Assembly (NCBI RefSeq): GCF_024305035.1
Contig: NZ_JAMWZB010000016.1
Span: 51,747-115,746 of the forward strand
From: Algoriphagus sp.
Lineage (GTDB): Bacteria > Bacteroidota > Bacteroidia > Cytophagales > Cyclobacteriaceae
Direction: 5' to 3'
DNA length: 64,000 nt
The position numbers and the translations under genes are program-made. Under the pieces are notes generated by a model, which was given only the letters and a program-made list of their open reading frames with translations, had not been told where the DNA came from and made no database searches. Of the stretch, positions 44,359 to 52,817 are shown piece after piece; position 1 is the first letter of the stretch; every line of letters starts with the position of its first letter.

Positions 44359-45020
44359 GTTTTGGCAGCCCTCCAAGCATCCATCAATTGCTTGGCAGAA
44401 CTGGTACCGATCCGATCGGCACCCGCTTGAATCAAGCTTAAAGCAAAGTCCAAGCTTTTGATTCCTCCGCTTGCTTTGATCCCCACCTGAGAAGATAAGG
44501 TCTTTCGCATCAGGACAATATCTTCCATTTTAGCTCCGCTTGTAGCATATCCTGTTGAAGTTTTGACAAAGTCTGCGCCCGAATCCTGACAAATCAAACA
44601 GGCTTCCCGGATTTGCTCTGAATTAAGATAGGCGGTTTCGATAATGACCTTGAGTGATCGATCTGATTCATGACAGATTTTACTAATTTTTGCGATCTCA
44701 ATTTTCGGCCAGTTCATCCCGGAATGATACGCGGTCTGTGACCAGACCAGATCCAACTCATCAGCCCCATTTTCAATAGCCACACTGGTTTCAAAGGCTT
44801 TGGTCGCCGTGTCTTGATAGCCAAAGGGAAAACCAATTACAGTAACCAATTGAATATCCTGATCCTGAAGATCTCTTTTTACTTTTTTGACCCAAAATGG
44901 AGGAACACAAACTCCGACAACCTGCTCTTCGATCGCTTCCCTGACCAAAACGTCTACCTCCTTTTCAGTCATGGTCGGTTTCAATAAGGTAGACTCTAGG
45001 TATCTGTTTAGCTTATTCAT
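44355..45020 (-). CDS. deoC: deoxyribose-phosphate aldolase
   Basis: 221 residues from MNKLNRYLEST; the frame extends four codons to 45032, but the inner ATG gives the smaller overlap with the upstream gene. TIM-barrel aldolase residues: Asp in DELDLVW, the Schiff-base Lys in FVKTSTGYA and the second Lys in GIKASGGIKS. It splits 2-deoxyribose 5-phosphate into glyceraldehyde 3-phosphate and acetaldehyde in nucleoside catabolism. It overlaps the end of the dehydrogenase-like gene by 8 bases. Confidence 0.93.
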   Translation of the reverse strand: MNKLNRYLESTLLKPTMTEKEVDVLVREAIEEQVVGVCVPPFWVKKVKRDLQDQDIQLVTVIGFPFGYQDTATKAFETSVAIENGADELDLVWSQTAYHSGMNWPKIEIAKISKICHESDRSLKVIIETAYLNSEQIREACLICQDSGADFVKTSTGYATSGAKMEDIVLMRKTLSSQVGIKASGGIKSLDFALSLIQAGADRIGTSSAKQLMDAWRAAKT

Positions 45021-46221
45021 GAGGATAAACAAAATCTTTTAAATGCATAAATTCCAAGGTTAGGTCTCCATCCCTGGCGACGGTTGCTTGCTCCAAAATA
45101 GGCGAATGATCTTTTAAAAGTTCCGGAATCACCCATTTTATGAGTTGCTCTCCAAAATCCCGGCTCGCCTCCCGGGGCAATTCACAGGGCAAATTATCAA
45201 TTGCCATCACCGAAATACTGGTTTGCTTCCCAAACGCTTTAATTTCCTGACCGCTCTCCCGATCAATATCGTAAACCGGTGAAGCAATTGTCGAAGCACG
45301 GCAGGTAGTAGGAACTGAGCCATTGATGTCACAGGTGATATCGGCTATGACAGAAATGGAAAAATCCTCATCATTGATTTGGTGAAGCTCAAACAAACGG
45401 GGAGCCTCCGGATCCCAGTAGGAAGCCGCAATTAATAGCTCTGCGGCTTCAGCAAATTTAGCAAAATGACTCTCGTACCGCTCTGGAAACTGATAAAATT
45501 CCTCCTTGTCAAACCCACCATCCGTCTTTCGGCGATTGTAATCAGCAGAATGCAAGTTGACAAAAACCGGTTCATCAAAATACCAGTGGAGAAATTCCTC
45601 CTTGCTAACTTCCCGAATATTCAGGGATTCCAATATTTCCCGTGCTCCTTTGCCTACCCGTCCTGCTCCGGTAAGAATGATTTTGATCGGAGGAAGTTGC
45701 ACTTTTTCCAATTCGTCCTGCATCTCGGCCAAATCAAAGCAATCTTTAGCCCGTTTGAGCTGAAATAAATCCGTTTTGACTCCATAGGTCCAAAAAGCAT
45801 TGTAGGCTCCTACAATGCCCGCCCAACGACCAAAGGCCACGACTCGATTTCCCTGTTGATTCTTGAGCACCTCGTAGTCAATGAGCCGAATGTTTTTTTC
45901 CAAAACTGCTTGGAGAAGCCCTCTATTGTAGATTTGACGCTTGATCGTATGAGAGAAAAAGAAATAAGTCTTTCCAGACTTGAGCTGCTCGATTGGAACT
46001 TCCTTCACTCCAAAAAAAACATCACATGCTGAAATGTCATCTAAAACTTCAATCCCTTTTTGTCGGTACTCCTCATCGGAAAATGCCCTGTCCGGACTTG
46101 ACTCCACAAAAAAACGGAAAGCCCCTTCGTATCTTTCCTCCAATAAGGACACTTGCTCGGGTGTAAATGGACTTCGCCTATCCGGGGGATTTTTTCCTTC
46201 ACGAATAATTCCGATTTTCAT
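45013..46221 (-). CDS. saccharopine dehydrogenase/alanine dehydrogenase-like oxidoreductase
   Basis: 402 residues. N-terminal MKIGIIREGKNPPDRRSPFTPEQV is typical of the AlaDH_PNT/lysine-forming saccharopine dehydrogenase fold (key: RR.P.TP). A central nucleotide-binding Rossmann turn reads IILTGAGRVGKGAREIL, and ITCDINGSVPTTCRASTIASPVYDID (key: D.NGS.P) is characteristic of the saccharopine dehydrogenase group. It probably uses NAD(P)H; the substrate is unproven. It is translationally coupled to deoC by an 8-base overlap. Confidence 0.8.
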   Translation of the reverse strand: MKIGIIREGKNPPDRRSPFTPEQVSLLEERYEGAFRFFVESSPDRAFSDEEYRQKGIEVLDDISACDVFFGVKEVPIEQLKSGKTYFFFSHTIKRQIYNRGLLQAVLEKNIRLIDYEVLKNQQGNRVVAFGRWAGIVGAYNAFWTYGVKTDLFQLKRAKDCFDLAEMQDELEKVQLPPIKIILTGAGRVGKGAREILESLNIREVSKEEFLHWYFDEPVFVNLHSADYNRRKTDGGFDKEEFYQFPERYESHFAKFAEAAELLIAASYWDPEAPRLFELHQINDEDFSISVIADITCDINGSVPTTCRASTIASPVYDIDRESGQEIKAFGKQTSISVMAIDNLPCELPREASRDFGEQLIKWVIPELLKDHSPILEQATVARDGDLTLEFMHLKDFVYPHE

Positions 46222-46255
46222 AAAAATTTAGCGTTTTACTGGGTAATCACTTTCA

Positions 46256-46837
46256 ATGGAATATCTACTCTTAGCCGGAAGCTGGGCGATCTTTTACGGC
46301 CTCCACAGTTTCTTAGCCAGCTCCAAGTTAAAAAGAATTCTTAAGGAGAAATTAGCTTCAGGCTATAAATGGTACAGACTTTTTTATTCTACCTTTTCCA
46401 TCCTTTTGTTTTTGGCAATCCTGATACAAGCTGTTCTCATCAAACCAGATCGGATTTTCAAAGAAAGTAATCTGATCGTCTATTTGGGATACCTTCTGGC
46501 TACTTTTGGGACCATTCTCTCAGTCAAAAGCAGCAAAGCCTGGTCTATAAAGCAATTCTTGGGTCTAAATCCTGCTTCACCGGAGAAGGAAAACCTGATA
46601 AAAAGTGGGCTTTACGGAAAAATAAGACATCCTTTGTATGCAGGGCTCCTGTTGATTGCTTTAGGTTATTTGCTGGTAGCCGGAACTGGTACCGCAATGA
46701 TTCATTTAGCATGTTTGGTGATTTACCTGCCCATTGGGATTTATTTTGAGGAAAAAAATCTCATGGAAAAATTCGGCGATTCGTATAAGCGATACCAACA
46801 AAAAGTCCCCCCGCTGATCCCGAGTTGGAGAAAGTAA
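46256..46837 (+). CDS. membrane methyltransferase of the ICMT/PEMT superfamily
   Basis: 193 residues with about five transmembrane helices. The C-terminal signature GLYGKIRHPLYAGLLLI followed by GIYFEEKNLMEKFGDSYKRYQQKVP is the SAM-binding RHP...E.L...FG..Y..Y pattern of isoprenylcysteine/phospholipid methyltransferases. NnrU-like and steroid-reductase-like proteins share this fold, so the substrate is open. It starts divergently 34 bases from the dehydrogenase gene. A structured non-coding stretch follows it. Confidence 0.8.
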   Translation: MEYLLLAGSWAIFYGLHSFLASSKLKRILKEKLASGYKWYRLFYSTFSILLFLAILIQAVLIKPDRIFKESNLIVYLGYLLATFGTILSVKSSKAWSIKQFLGLNPASPEKENLIKSGLYGKIRHPLYAGLLLIALGYLLVAGTGTAMIHLACLVIYLPIGIYFEEKNLMEKFGDSYKRYQQKVPPLIPSWRK

Positions 46838-46860
46838 TCTTTTTTGAAATCGAGCATGAT

Positions 46861-46953
46861 GTGGAATCAGACATGGGTAGAACAATACCCCCCGGAGATT
46901 CCACCTGACCCTTAAAAATCAACTCTAATCACCTTATTTTTGCCACCTGACCC
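46861..46953. other. structured non-coding stretch with nested hairpin and direct repeat
   Basis: Outer arms GTGGAATC (46861-46868) / GATTCCAC (46897-46904) enclose inner arms GGGTA (46875-46879) / TACCC (46886-46890). CCACCTGACCC occurs twice, at 46901-46911 and 46943-46953. No ORF explains this. It may be the 3' end of the methyltransferase mRNA, a small RNA, or a repeat-element remnant. Confidence 0.4.
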
Positions 46954-47032
46954 ACCCAAGTCGAGTGGTCGACGCACAAAAATGATTCTACAGGGTTTTC
47001 CATGTGACCATAGACGAAAAAAACTAAAGAAG

Positions 47033-47057
47033 ACAAAAAAAGGGCCGAAGCCCTTTT
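47033..47057 (-). terminator. Rho-independent terminator after the FKBP operon
   Basis: AAAAGGGC / GCCCTTTT with a CGAA loop (TTCG when read on the minus strand), three bases beyond the last FKBP stop and followed on the minus strand by seven T. Confidence 0.85.
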
Positions 47058-47059
47058 CC

Positions 47060-47617
47060 TTAATCAATTCCTAAGAAATCCACATCAAATCGAAGCACAG
47101 AATTAGGGGGGATAGCTTCGCGGTCTGCATCCCGATATGCATAGGGGGAAGGGATTAGTAAGACAGCCTTGGATCCCGGTCTCAGGCGTTGAAACCCAAT
47201 CTCCCAACCTTGAATTACTTCAGCACGACCTACAGTGAATTGGATGGGTAGGTACTCTCTTTCTTCGTCAAACAAATCGTTTTCTCTGGCCACATCCTCA
47301 AAGCTCGTGTCGAATACCGTCCCATCAGAAATCAAAGATCCCGTGTAATCGGTGTAAACCACAGATCCAACCATGGGTCGAGTACCTTCTCCTTCCTCCT
47401 GAACGATGATGATGACTCCGCTTTCATGGTGAATTCGATAGAGGCTATCAATCTCGGCATTTGCCAAATACTCGTCAATAATGACCCGGTCTCTTTCGAG
47501 GTTTTCCTCGATGTTGTAGGTGGGACCATTACCAAAAGGATTGGTGGGCTCGCAGGCGGAAATTGCCACAGCCAAAAGAAGAGAAAAGACAGAAAAATAA
47601 GGATTAGTACGATTCAT
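47060..47617 (-). CDS. FKBP-type peptidyl-prolyl isomerase lipoprotein (third in tandem)
   Basis: 185 residues. Lipoprotein signal with lipobox Cys22 (AVAISAC). The FKBP domain has VFDTS, VIQGWEIGFQRL, IPSPYAYRD and PPNSVLRFDVDFL, retaining the pocket Trp. Between VFDTS and VIQGW it carries an insert (EDVARENDLFDEEREYLP) shared with its two neighbours. It probably helps fold envelope proteins from the periplasmic face; GldI of gliding bacteria is a related lipoprotein FKBP. The start overlaps the previous gene's stop (TAATG). Confidence 0.92.
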   Translation of the reverse strand: MNRTNPYFSVFSLLLAVAISACEPTNPFGNGPTYNIEENLERDRVIIDEYLANAEIDSLYRIHHESGVIIIVQEEGEGTRPMVGSVVYTDYTGSLISDGTVFDTSFEDVARENDLFDEEREYLPIQFTVGRAEVIQGWEIGFQRLRPGSKAVLLIPSPYAYRDADREAIPPNSVLRFDVDFLGID

Positions 47618-48183
47618 TAATTCGTTGGTTTTTTGATATCAAGAAGTTCGATTCCGAAAATTATCGGAGAATTGGGTGGAATCGGAACTGGTCCACCTTG
47701 ACTACCTGCCGAACCATAACCATAGATGGAGGGGAAAATGACGGTCACACTATCGCCTTCTTCCATCAAACTAACGGCCGATTCAAAACCCTCTATTAAC
47801 TGAAGTTGATTTGAAAGTCTATATCGAAGAGGACCATATTCTCGATTTTCATTATACACATCATTGTCCCGAGCAATTTGCTCCACTGAAGTATCAAAAA
47901 CTCGGTTGCTCAATAATTTTCCCACATAATCTACCGAAAGGGTATCCCCGATCTCAGGTTTAATTTCACTTTCTGACACCCTATGCCAAAACATGTGAAC
48001 TCCGGTGAATTCATCGATAAACTCCTTTTCACCTTCCAGTGGATTTTCAGCAAGGTATTCAGCTATAGCCTCCTTATCCTTGATCAAGATGGCCTCCACT
48101 GTAGATTCATTATCAATACAGGAGCTTAGACCAAATCCTACTAGAAAAAGTAGAACCAGAGAAAAACGAATTGATTTTAGCAT
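47617..48183 (-). CDS. FKBP-like lipoprotein with altered active site (second in tandem)
   Basis: 188 residues. Lipobox Cys22 (VGFGLSSC). FKBP domain: VFDTS, the shared insert EQIARDNDVYNENREYGPL, QLIEGFESAVSLMEEGD, and IYGYGSAG...PPNSPIIFGIELL. The pocket Trp of the GW motif is replaced by Phe (EGFES), so catalysis may be weak and a chaperone role is possible. It is the middle gene of the tandem trio: 36 bases after the upstream FKBP and overlapping the next. Confidence 0.9.
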   Translation of the reverse strand: MLKSIRFSLVLLFLVGFGLSSCIDNESTVEAILIKDKEAIAEYLAENPLEGEKEFIDEFTGVHMFWHRVSESEIKPEIGDTLSVDYVGKLLSNRVFDTSVEQIARDNDVYNENREYGPLRYRLSNQLQLIEGFESAVSLMEEGDSVTVIFPSIYGYGSAGSQGGPVPIPPNSPIIFGIELLDIKKPTN

Positions 48184-48219
48184 ATGTGGTTTAGTTTGAT
48201 TTTACTCAGTAAACGTCGT

Positions 48220-49143
48220 TTATTTTTGCACGTCTGTGACTTCAACGTCAAAGATCAAAATAGAGTTGGGACCTATCGTTGCTCCAGCTCCATTTTCTCC
48301 ATAGGCAAGCGGAGAAGGGATCAAAAATTTGGCCTTAGACCCTTTTTTAAGGAGCAATAACCCCTCATCCCATCCTGGAATCACCTGACCCATTCCAACA
48401 TTGACCGGAAGTGGTTCATAAGCACGCTGCTCAGAATAAACATTATTTTCTTTAGCGATCTCTTCCCAAGAGGTATCAAATAAGGTTCCGTCCAATAGGT
48501 ATCCGGCATAGTTGACATACATGGTCGTGCCCGGAGTCACTTCCTCGCCAGTACCCTCCTCTTCGATGGAATAATACAGCCCATTTTCAGTTTTCTGCAC
48601 TTCGATGTTGTTTTCTGCGGCGTACTCCTCGATGGTTTTTCCTTCCTCAACGATCAAGACTTTGGCTCGCTCGGCCTTTTCGGCATTCTCCTTTTCCATC
48701 ACTTTGGCAAAGTAATCCTGAATCCCTGCCTCGTCCATGATTTCGAAAGCTCCTAAACGAACTTTGACTGCCTCTCCCGCTTCCAGAAATGGAGGGAAAT
48801 TAGGACCGAAGATGGTTTCTGCAGTAGACTCAAAGGCAATGCTATCCCCTTTTTTCAAATTGAGGAAAATCTCATCCATCCCATTATTGGTTGGGGTAGA
48901 ATCATTGGCCTGAAGATAGCCTGGAAAAGGCTGCTCCAAAGTGGTATAAATTACCGAATCCTCCCCGTTTTTGATCTCAAGGTGATAAAGTACATATTCT
49001 CCATTTTCTGGCTTTTGAGCCCCTTCTTCAATGTAGCTGTACTCTATGCCGTCCTTTTCTGTTACTTTGGTTTTCTGACAGGAGGAAACACTTAGGCCTA
49101 GCACCACCGCTAGGATAGCCAAAAGGCTTTTGGAATTTTTCAT
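48220..49143 (-). CDS. two-domain FKBP-type isomerase lipoprotein (first in tandem)
   Basis: The start at 49143 (MKNSKSLLAIL) yields a 307-residue lipoprotein with lipobox Cys22 (LGLSVSSC); the longer frame to 49248 runs into nrnA and is not credible. Residues about 40-150 look like a degenerate FKBP domain (YVLYHLEIKNGE, LNLKKGDSIAFES, GEAVKVRLGAFEI). Then comes a Lys/Glu-rich helix, and a canonical FKBP domain at about 195-307: TLFDTSWEEIAKENNVYSEQRAY, VIPGWDEGLLLL, SPLAYGENG and IGPNSILIFDVEV. It follows nrnA by 40 bases. Confidence 0.92.
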   Translation of the reverse strand: MKNSKSLLAILAVVLGLSVSSCQKTKVTEKDGIEYSYIEEGAQKPENGEYVLYHLEIKNGEDSVIYTTLEQPFPGYLQANDSTPTNNGMDEIFLNLKKGDSIAFESTAETIFGPNFPPFLEAGEAVKVRLGAFEIMDEAGIQDYFAKVMEKENAEKAERAKVLIVEEGKTIEEYAAENNIEVQKTENGLYYSIEEEGTGEEVTPGTTMYVNYAGYLLDGTLFDTSWEEIAKENNVYSEQRAYEPLPVNVGMGQVIPGWDEGLLLLKKGSKAKFLIPSPLAYGENGAGATIGPNSILIFDVEVTDVQK

Positions 49144-49183
49144 AAAGATTTGATGGTTTTTTTCACGTATAAAGGCCCTCGGT

Positions 49184-50218
49184 TCAATCCGCTGAGACAG
49201 TTTCTTGATGAAACAATTCATCCTGATGCTCATCGACCAAGGATTCAAATCGCTCGATCGTTTCTTTCAGGCTCAGTTCGGATTTCCCTCCGGCCGCATT
49301 TTTGTGTCCTCCTCCATTGAAGTAGGACGCAGCAAATTTATTGATCGCTACATCAACAGTGGATCGAAAGGAAATTTTTATTCCATCCTCCCGCTCAGAA
49401 AATAGCGCAGCAATTTTGATTCCGTCCAAAGATAAAGCATAATTCACCAATCCTTCGGTGTCACCAGTACGGCTTTGATATTTTTTAAGATCTTTTTTTC
49501 CTATTGCAAAGTAGGCCGTATGAAGGTCTTCTCGAATAATCAATCTCCTGCTGATGGCAAAGCCAATAAACTTGAGTCGATTGATCGAATTGGAATCATA
49601 AATCCAGTTGGCGATCTGAGAGGCATTTGCTCCGATATCAATTAATTCGGCAACGACCAAATGGACATTTTTGGTGGTATTGGGATGTCGAAATCCACCC
49701 GTATCGGTCATAATCCCAGCGTAGAGACACTCAGCAATATCCTTATCAATCAATGCTTTATCCCCTAGATTTACAATCAGCTCATAAACAAGCTCACACG
49801 TTGCCGCAGCCTGTGTACTCCAATAGCGAAAATCTGCAAAATCCTCCGGATCCTGATGATGATCGATGTTAACGATAAAGGCATCCGATTGACGGATCAT
49901 CTCTCCCAGTTCATTTACCCGACCCAAAGCCGAAAAATCCAAGCAGAATATCATGTCTGCTTCCAAAAGGGCTTTTTGGGCAGCTGGCTTCAAATCCTCT
50001 CGACTAAAATCCAGCACGGTATCATTGCCCTCCATCCAATTCAAAAATGAAGGATAGTCTGTGGGCGTGACCACCGTGACCTCATGACCTTTCTTGAGCA
50101 GATAGTTAGCCAATCCCAAAGAGGATCCCAGCGCATCGGCATCAGGTTTGACGTGAGTGGTGATAAATATTTTTTTTGATGAGGAAAGTTCTTTCTTAAA
50201 TGAGGCTAATGCTTCCAT
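49184..50218 (-). CDS. nrnA: DHH-family oligoribonuclease/PAP phosphatase (NrnA-like)
   Basis: 344 residues. The DHH domain has THVKPDADALGSSLGL, a mid Asp in FCLDFSA, the name motif VNIDHHQDPEDFAD and GIMTDTGGFRH. The C-terminal DHHA1 domain ends with YFNGGGHKNAAGG. NrnA degrades 2-5 nt RNAs and dephosphorylates pAp, using Mn2+. It is the first gene of a unit with the three FKBP lipoproteins; no functional link is obvious, and gene order may simply reflect shared expression. Confidence 0.9.
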   Translation of the reverse strand: MEALASFKKELSSSKKIFITTHVKPDADALGSSLGLANYLLKKGHEVTVVTPTDYPSFLNWMEGNDTVLDFSREDLKPAAQKALLEADMIFCLDFSALGRVNELGEMIRQSDAFIVNIDHHQDPEDFADFRYWSTQAAATCELVYELIVNLGDKALIDKDIAECLYAGIMTDTGGFRHPNTTKNVHLVVAELIDIGANASQIANWIYDSNSINRLKFIGFAISRRLIIREDLHTAYFAIGKKDLKKYQSRTGDTEGLVNYALSLDGIKIAALFSEREDGIKISFRSTVDVAINKFAASYFNGGGHKNAAGGKSELSLKETIERFESLVDEHQDELFHQETVSAD

Positions 50219-50363
50219 TTATATCTATTCAACGGCACTTAGGCACTAGTAGTCCGCAAAGGTCATGATTTTTTTTGCAAATGCCAACTCGGTCATTTTA
50301 CTGAAAATGAATCGAATAAGGGAATATTCGACAGATTCACTCGGATTCTGATTTCTATTCCCC

Positions 50364-50371
50364 TATTTTTG
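50364..50371 (+). promoter_or_regulatory. candidate -7 element of ndk (TATTTTTG)
   Basis: Full match to TAnnTTTG, 34 bases before the ndk ATG. No TTTG at the -33 position. Confidence 0.4.
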
Positions 50372-50405
50372 CGCCCGAATTAAACCAATGTAAACTCAAA
50401 AACAC

Positions 50406-50828
50406 ATGGCAGGAAACAGAACATTCACCATGATCAAGCCTGACGCATTTGAAGCGGGCAATTCTGGAGCAATCCTTAAAATGATCGAAGAAGCAGGTTT
50501 TAAAATCGTAGCGATGAAAGCGACCCAACTGACTCCAGAGTTAGCTGGTAAATTTTATGAAGTACATCAAGAAAGACCATTCTATCAAGACCTTTGTTCC
50601 TATATGTCTTCTGGACCGATTATCGCCGCTATTTTGGAAAAAGACAATGCGGTAGAGGATTTCAGAACCCTGATCGGGGCAACCAATCCAGCAAATGCAG
50701 CAGAAGGAACTATCCGAAAGATTTTTGCCAAATCCATTGAGGCAAATGCTGTACACGGATCAGATTCTGATGAAAATGCCGCTATCGAGGGAAATTTCTA
50801 TTTCTCCCAAATTGAAAGAGTGGGTTAA
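50406..50828 (+). CDS. ndk: nucleoside-diphosphate kinase
   Basis: 140 residues, standard length. N-terminal TFTMIKPDA and the active-site His in [12 protein letters not shown] are present, with [16 protein letters not shown] as the nucleotide-pocket region. It transfers phosphate between NTPs and NDPs through phosphohistidine. It is divergent from nrnA, has its own candidate -7 element and a strong terminator, so it is monocistronic. Confidence 0.97.
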   Translation: MAGNRTFTMIKPDAFEAGNSGAILKMIEEAGFKIVAMKATQLTPELAGKFYEVHQERPFYQDLCSYMSSGPIIAAILEKDNAVEDFRTLIGATNPANAAEGTIRKIFAKSIEANAVHGSDSDENAAIEGNFYFSQIERVG

Positions 50829-50847
50829 TTCGGTTTGTGTATAGATC

Positions 50848-50876
50848 AAAAAAGCGCCAAACATGGCGCTTTTTTT
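50848..50876. terminator. bidirectional terminator between ndk and the TPM operon
   Basis: AAAAAAGCGCCA / TGGCGCTTTTTT perfect stem with a 4-base loop. A-run and T-run make it usable by ndk (plus) and by the TPM gene that ends at 50892 (minus). Confidence 0.88.
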
Positions 50877-50891
50877 ATTTTATCTTTTTGA

Positions 50892-51710
50892 TCACCAAGA
50901 CCCTCCAGCTCCGCCGCCTCCGAAGCTACCGCCTCCGAAACCGCCAAAGCCGCCACCCCCTCCAAAACTTCCACCACCACTGGAGAAATCACCAAATTTT
51001 CCTCCACTGCCTTTCAGCATATTGGCAAGCATGATCGTAGTCCATAAATCTACTCCACCGCCACGACCACCCATGTGGTTATTGTTATCATTTCGATTTT
51101 TAAGCATCGGCAAAACGACAAAAATCACGATGAATAGCAAAAATACAATCAGGGCCCCTCCGCTATTGCCATCGGACATGACCTCCTCTGCCTGGTACTC
51201 TCCTGAGGCCAATTTGATAATCATATCCGTGGCTTGATCCAACCCTGTGTAGTAATCCTCCTTTTTAAAATTGGGGATAATCAAATTGGTCACGATACGT
51301 TTTGCCAGAGCATCTGGTACTGCCCCTTCCAGACCATATCCAGTTGCAATGAAAACTTCCCGGTCGTCCATGGCGCCCAGGATCAGGATTCCGTTATCAT
51401 TTTCTCCTCCTCCAATTCCCCAGAGATCTCCGAGTTGAAAGGCATAATCGGAAATGTCGTAGGGGCCGACCGATTTAATCAAAACGACTGCGATCTGTGA
51501 GGAAGTGCTGTCATTGTAGGCGGACAGTTTAGTTTCCAATCGGGCGACTTGATCGGAAGAAAGCACTCCAGCAAAATCATTGACCAGTCGTGGCGGATTG
51601 GGCACAGGAGGAAAATCCTGAGCGAAAACAATCGCTTGAACACTAAGAAAGAAACTGAAGAAAAGGACGTTAAGCCCCAAAGGAAATCTCATCTGATAGT
51701 TCGTTTTCAT
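50892..51710 (-). CDS. TPM-domain protein with Gly-rich tail (YgcG-like)
   Basis: The start at 51710 (MKTNYQMRFP) gives a good signal peptide ending VFAQ; 51692 is an alternative, and the longer frame to 51770 lacks a signal. The TPM domain occupies about residues 35-170 (VNDFAGVLSSDQVARLE, IAVVLIKSVGPYDISDYA, NGILILGAMDDREVFIATG), followed by a transmembrane helix near 190-205 and a tail of repeated Gly with Ser and Phe. The family is poorly understood; some members act in photosystem repair or membrane protein quality. It is the last gene of the lemA-TPM-TPM operon and overlaps the previous gene by 41 bases. Confidence 0.85.
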   Translation of the reverse strand: MKTNYQMRFPLGLNVLFFSFFLSVQAIVFAQDFPPVPNPPRLVNDFAGVLSSDQVARLETKLSAYNDSTSSQIAVVLIKSVGPYDISDYAFQLGDLWGIGGGENDNGILILGAMDDREVFIATGYGLEGAVPDALAKRIVTNLIIPNFKKEDYYTGLDQATDMIIKLASGEYQAEEVMSDGNSGGALIVFLLFIVIFVVLPMLKNRNDNNNHMGGRGGGVDLWTTIMLANMLKGSGGKFGDFSSGGGSFGGGGGFGGFGGGSFGGGGAGGSW

Positions 51711-52107
51711 CCTCATCCCCCTGATGGGGGAAATGCGTAGCCAATTGCTCTCCAGCCCGATGAATTCCATCTATCAGGCCCAGGGTGAATTCACCCAACC
51801 TGAATCTGGCAGTCATGTGGTCTTTGATACTTTCCCAAAAGTTAGTTGGAACAACCCGGTTGATCCCCGCATCTCCCAAAATGGCAAATTTATGATCGGA
51901 TACCGCCAGGTAAAATAATACTCCATTTCGCTGAGCAGTTTGATACATTTTTAGGGTTTCAAATACTTCGGCAGCCCGATCCAGCACATCTCCTCGACAG
52001 TGATTTTCGATGTGCACCTGAATCTCTCCGGAAGTTTGATTTTCTGCTGTTCGAATTGCTGCTACTATTTGTTTTCTCTCCTCATCGGAGAATAATTTTT
52101 TAGCCAT
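51670..52107 (-). CDS. small cytoplasmic TPM-domain protein
   Basis: 145 residues, no signal peptide. TPM-type features: LFSDEERKQIVAAIRTAENQTSGEIQVHIE, NGVLFYLAVSDHKFAILGDAGI and the later helix. The acidic C-terminus (GDEDENELSDE) is unusual. It sits between lemA (10 bases upstream) and the secreted TPM protein (overlapping), an arrangement common in Bacteroidota. Function unknown. Confidence 0.85.
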   Translation of the reverse strand: MAKKLFSDEERKQIVAAIRTAENQTSGEIQVHIENHCRGDVLDRAAEVFETLKMYQTAQRNGVLFYLAVSDHKFAILGDAGINRVVPTNFWESIKDHMTARFRLGEFTLGLIDGIHRAGEQLATHFPHQGDEDENELSDEISFGA

Positions 52108-52117
52108 AGCTAATTAT

Positions 52118-52708
52118 TTAAAACTCCACTGTAGGTGCATTTTCCGCCCCTGCAGCAGCCTCAAAGGTTCCCTTGGTTTCAAAACCATACCATCCTGCAA
52201 AGATGTTATTTGGAAAGGTTCTCAAATTGGTATTGTAGGTGATTACCGACTCGTTGAAATTTCTACGAGCTACGGCAATCCGGTTTTCGGTTCCCTCCAA
52301 CTGAGCCTGAAGCTCCAAAAAGTTTTGATTGGCTTTGAGATCAGGATAGCGCTCTACTGTCACCAATAATCTGCTCAATGCTCCTGAGAGCTGGTCTTGT
52401 GCGGCTTGAAACTGCTCGATGTTTTCTGGGCTCAAATCATTGGCATCAATATTCATGGAAGTGGCTTTTGCTCGTGCTTCCACAACACCCGTTAGCGTTT
52501 CCTGTTCAAAATCCGCATAGCCTTTAACCGTGCTAACTAGATTAGGAATTAAATCTGCCCTTCGCTGGTATTGGGTTTCTACTTCTGCCCATTGACCGTT
52601 AACCTGCTCCTCCGTTTGGACAAACATATTATAGGTACCGACAGCTTTGGTGTAAACAAATACACCGATAATCGCTAAAATTGCAATAGGGATTACTAAT
52701 TTTTTCAT
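52118..52708 (-). CDS. lemA: LemA family protein
   Basis: 196 residues. One N-terminal transmembrane helix (about 4-22, IPIAILAIIGVFVYTKAV), then the helical LemA domain: VNGQWAEVETQYQRRADLIPNLVSTVKGY (key: RR.DLIPNLV.TVKGY), YPDLKANQNFLELQAQLEGTENRIAVARR and FPNNIFAGWYGF near the end. The family is membrane-anchored and of unknown function. It leads the operon with two TPM genes. Confidence 0.93.
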   Translation of the reverse strand: MKKLVIPIAILAIIGVFVYTKAVGTYNMFVQTEEQVNGQWAEVETQYQRRADLIPNLVSTVKGYADFEQETLTGVVEARAKATSMNIDANDLSPENIEQFQAAQDQLSGALSRLLVTVERYPDLKANQNFLELQAQLEGTENRIAVARRNFNESVITYNTNLRTFPNNIFAGWYGFETKGTFEAAAGAENAPTVEF

Positions 52709-52817
52709 AGTGTGTTTTGGTTAGAAAACTTCTCTAAGGACGGTTTTTTTTGAAATTGGTTGTCCAAAATTTTGCCGGTTCAAAAGTATGAAATTTAAAC
52801 CAGATCATTCGCTGATT

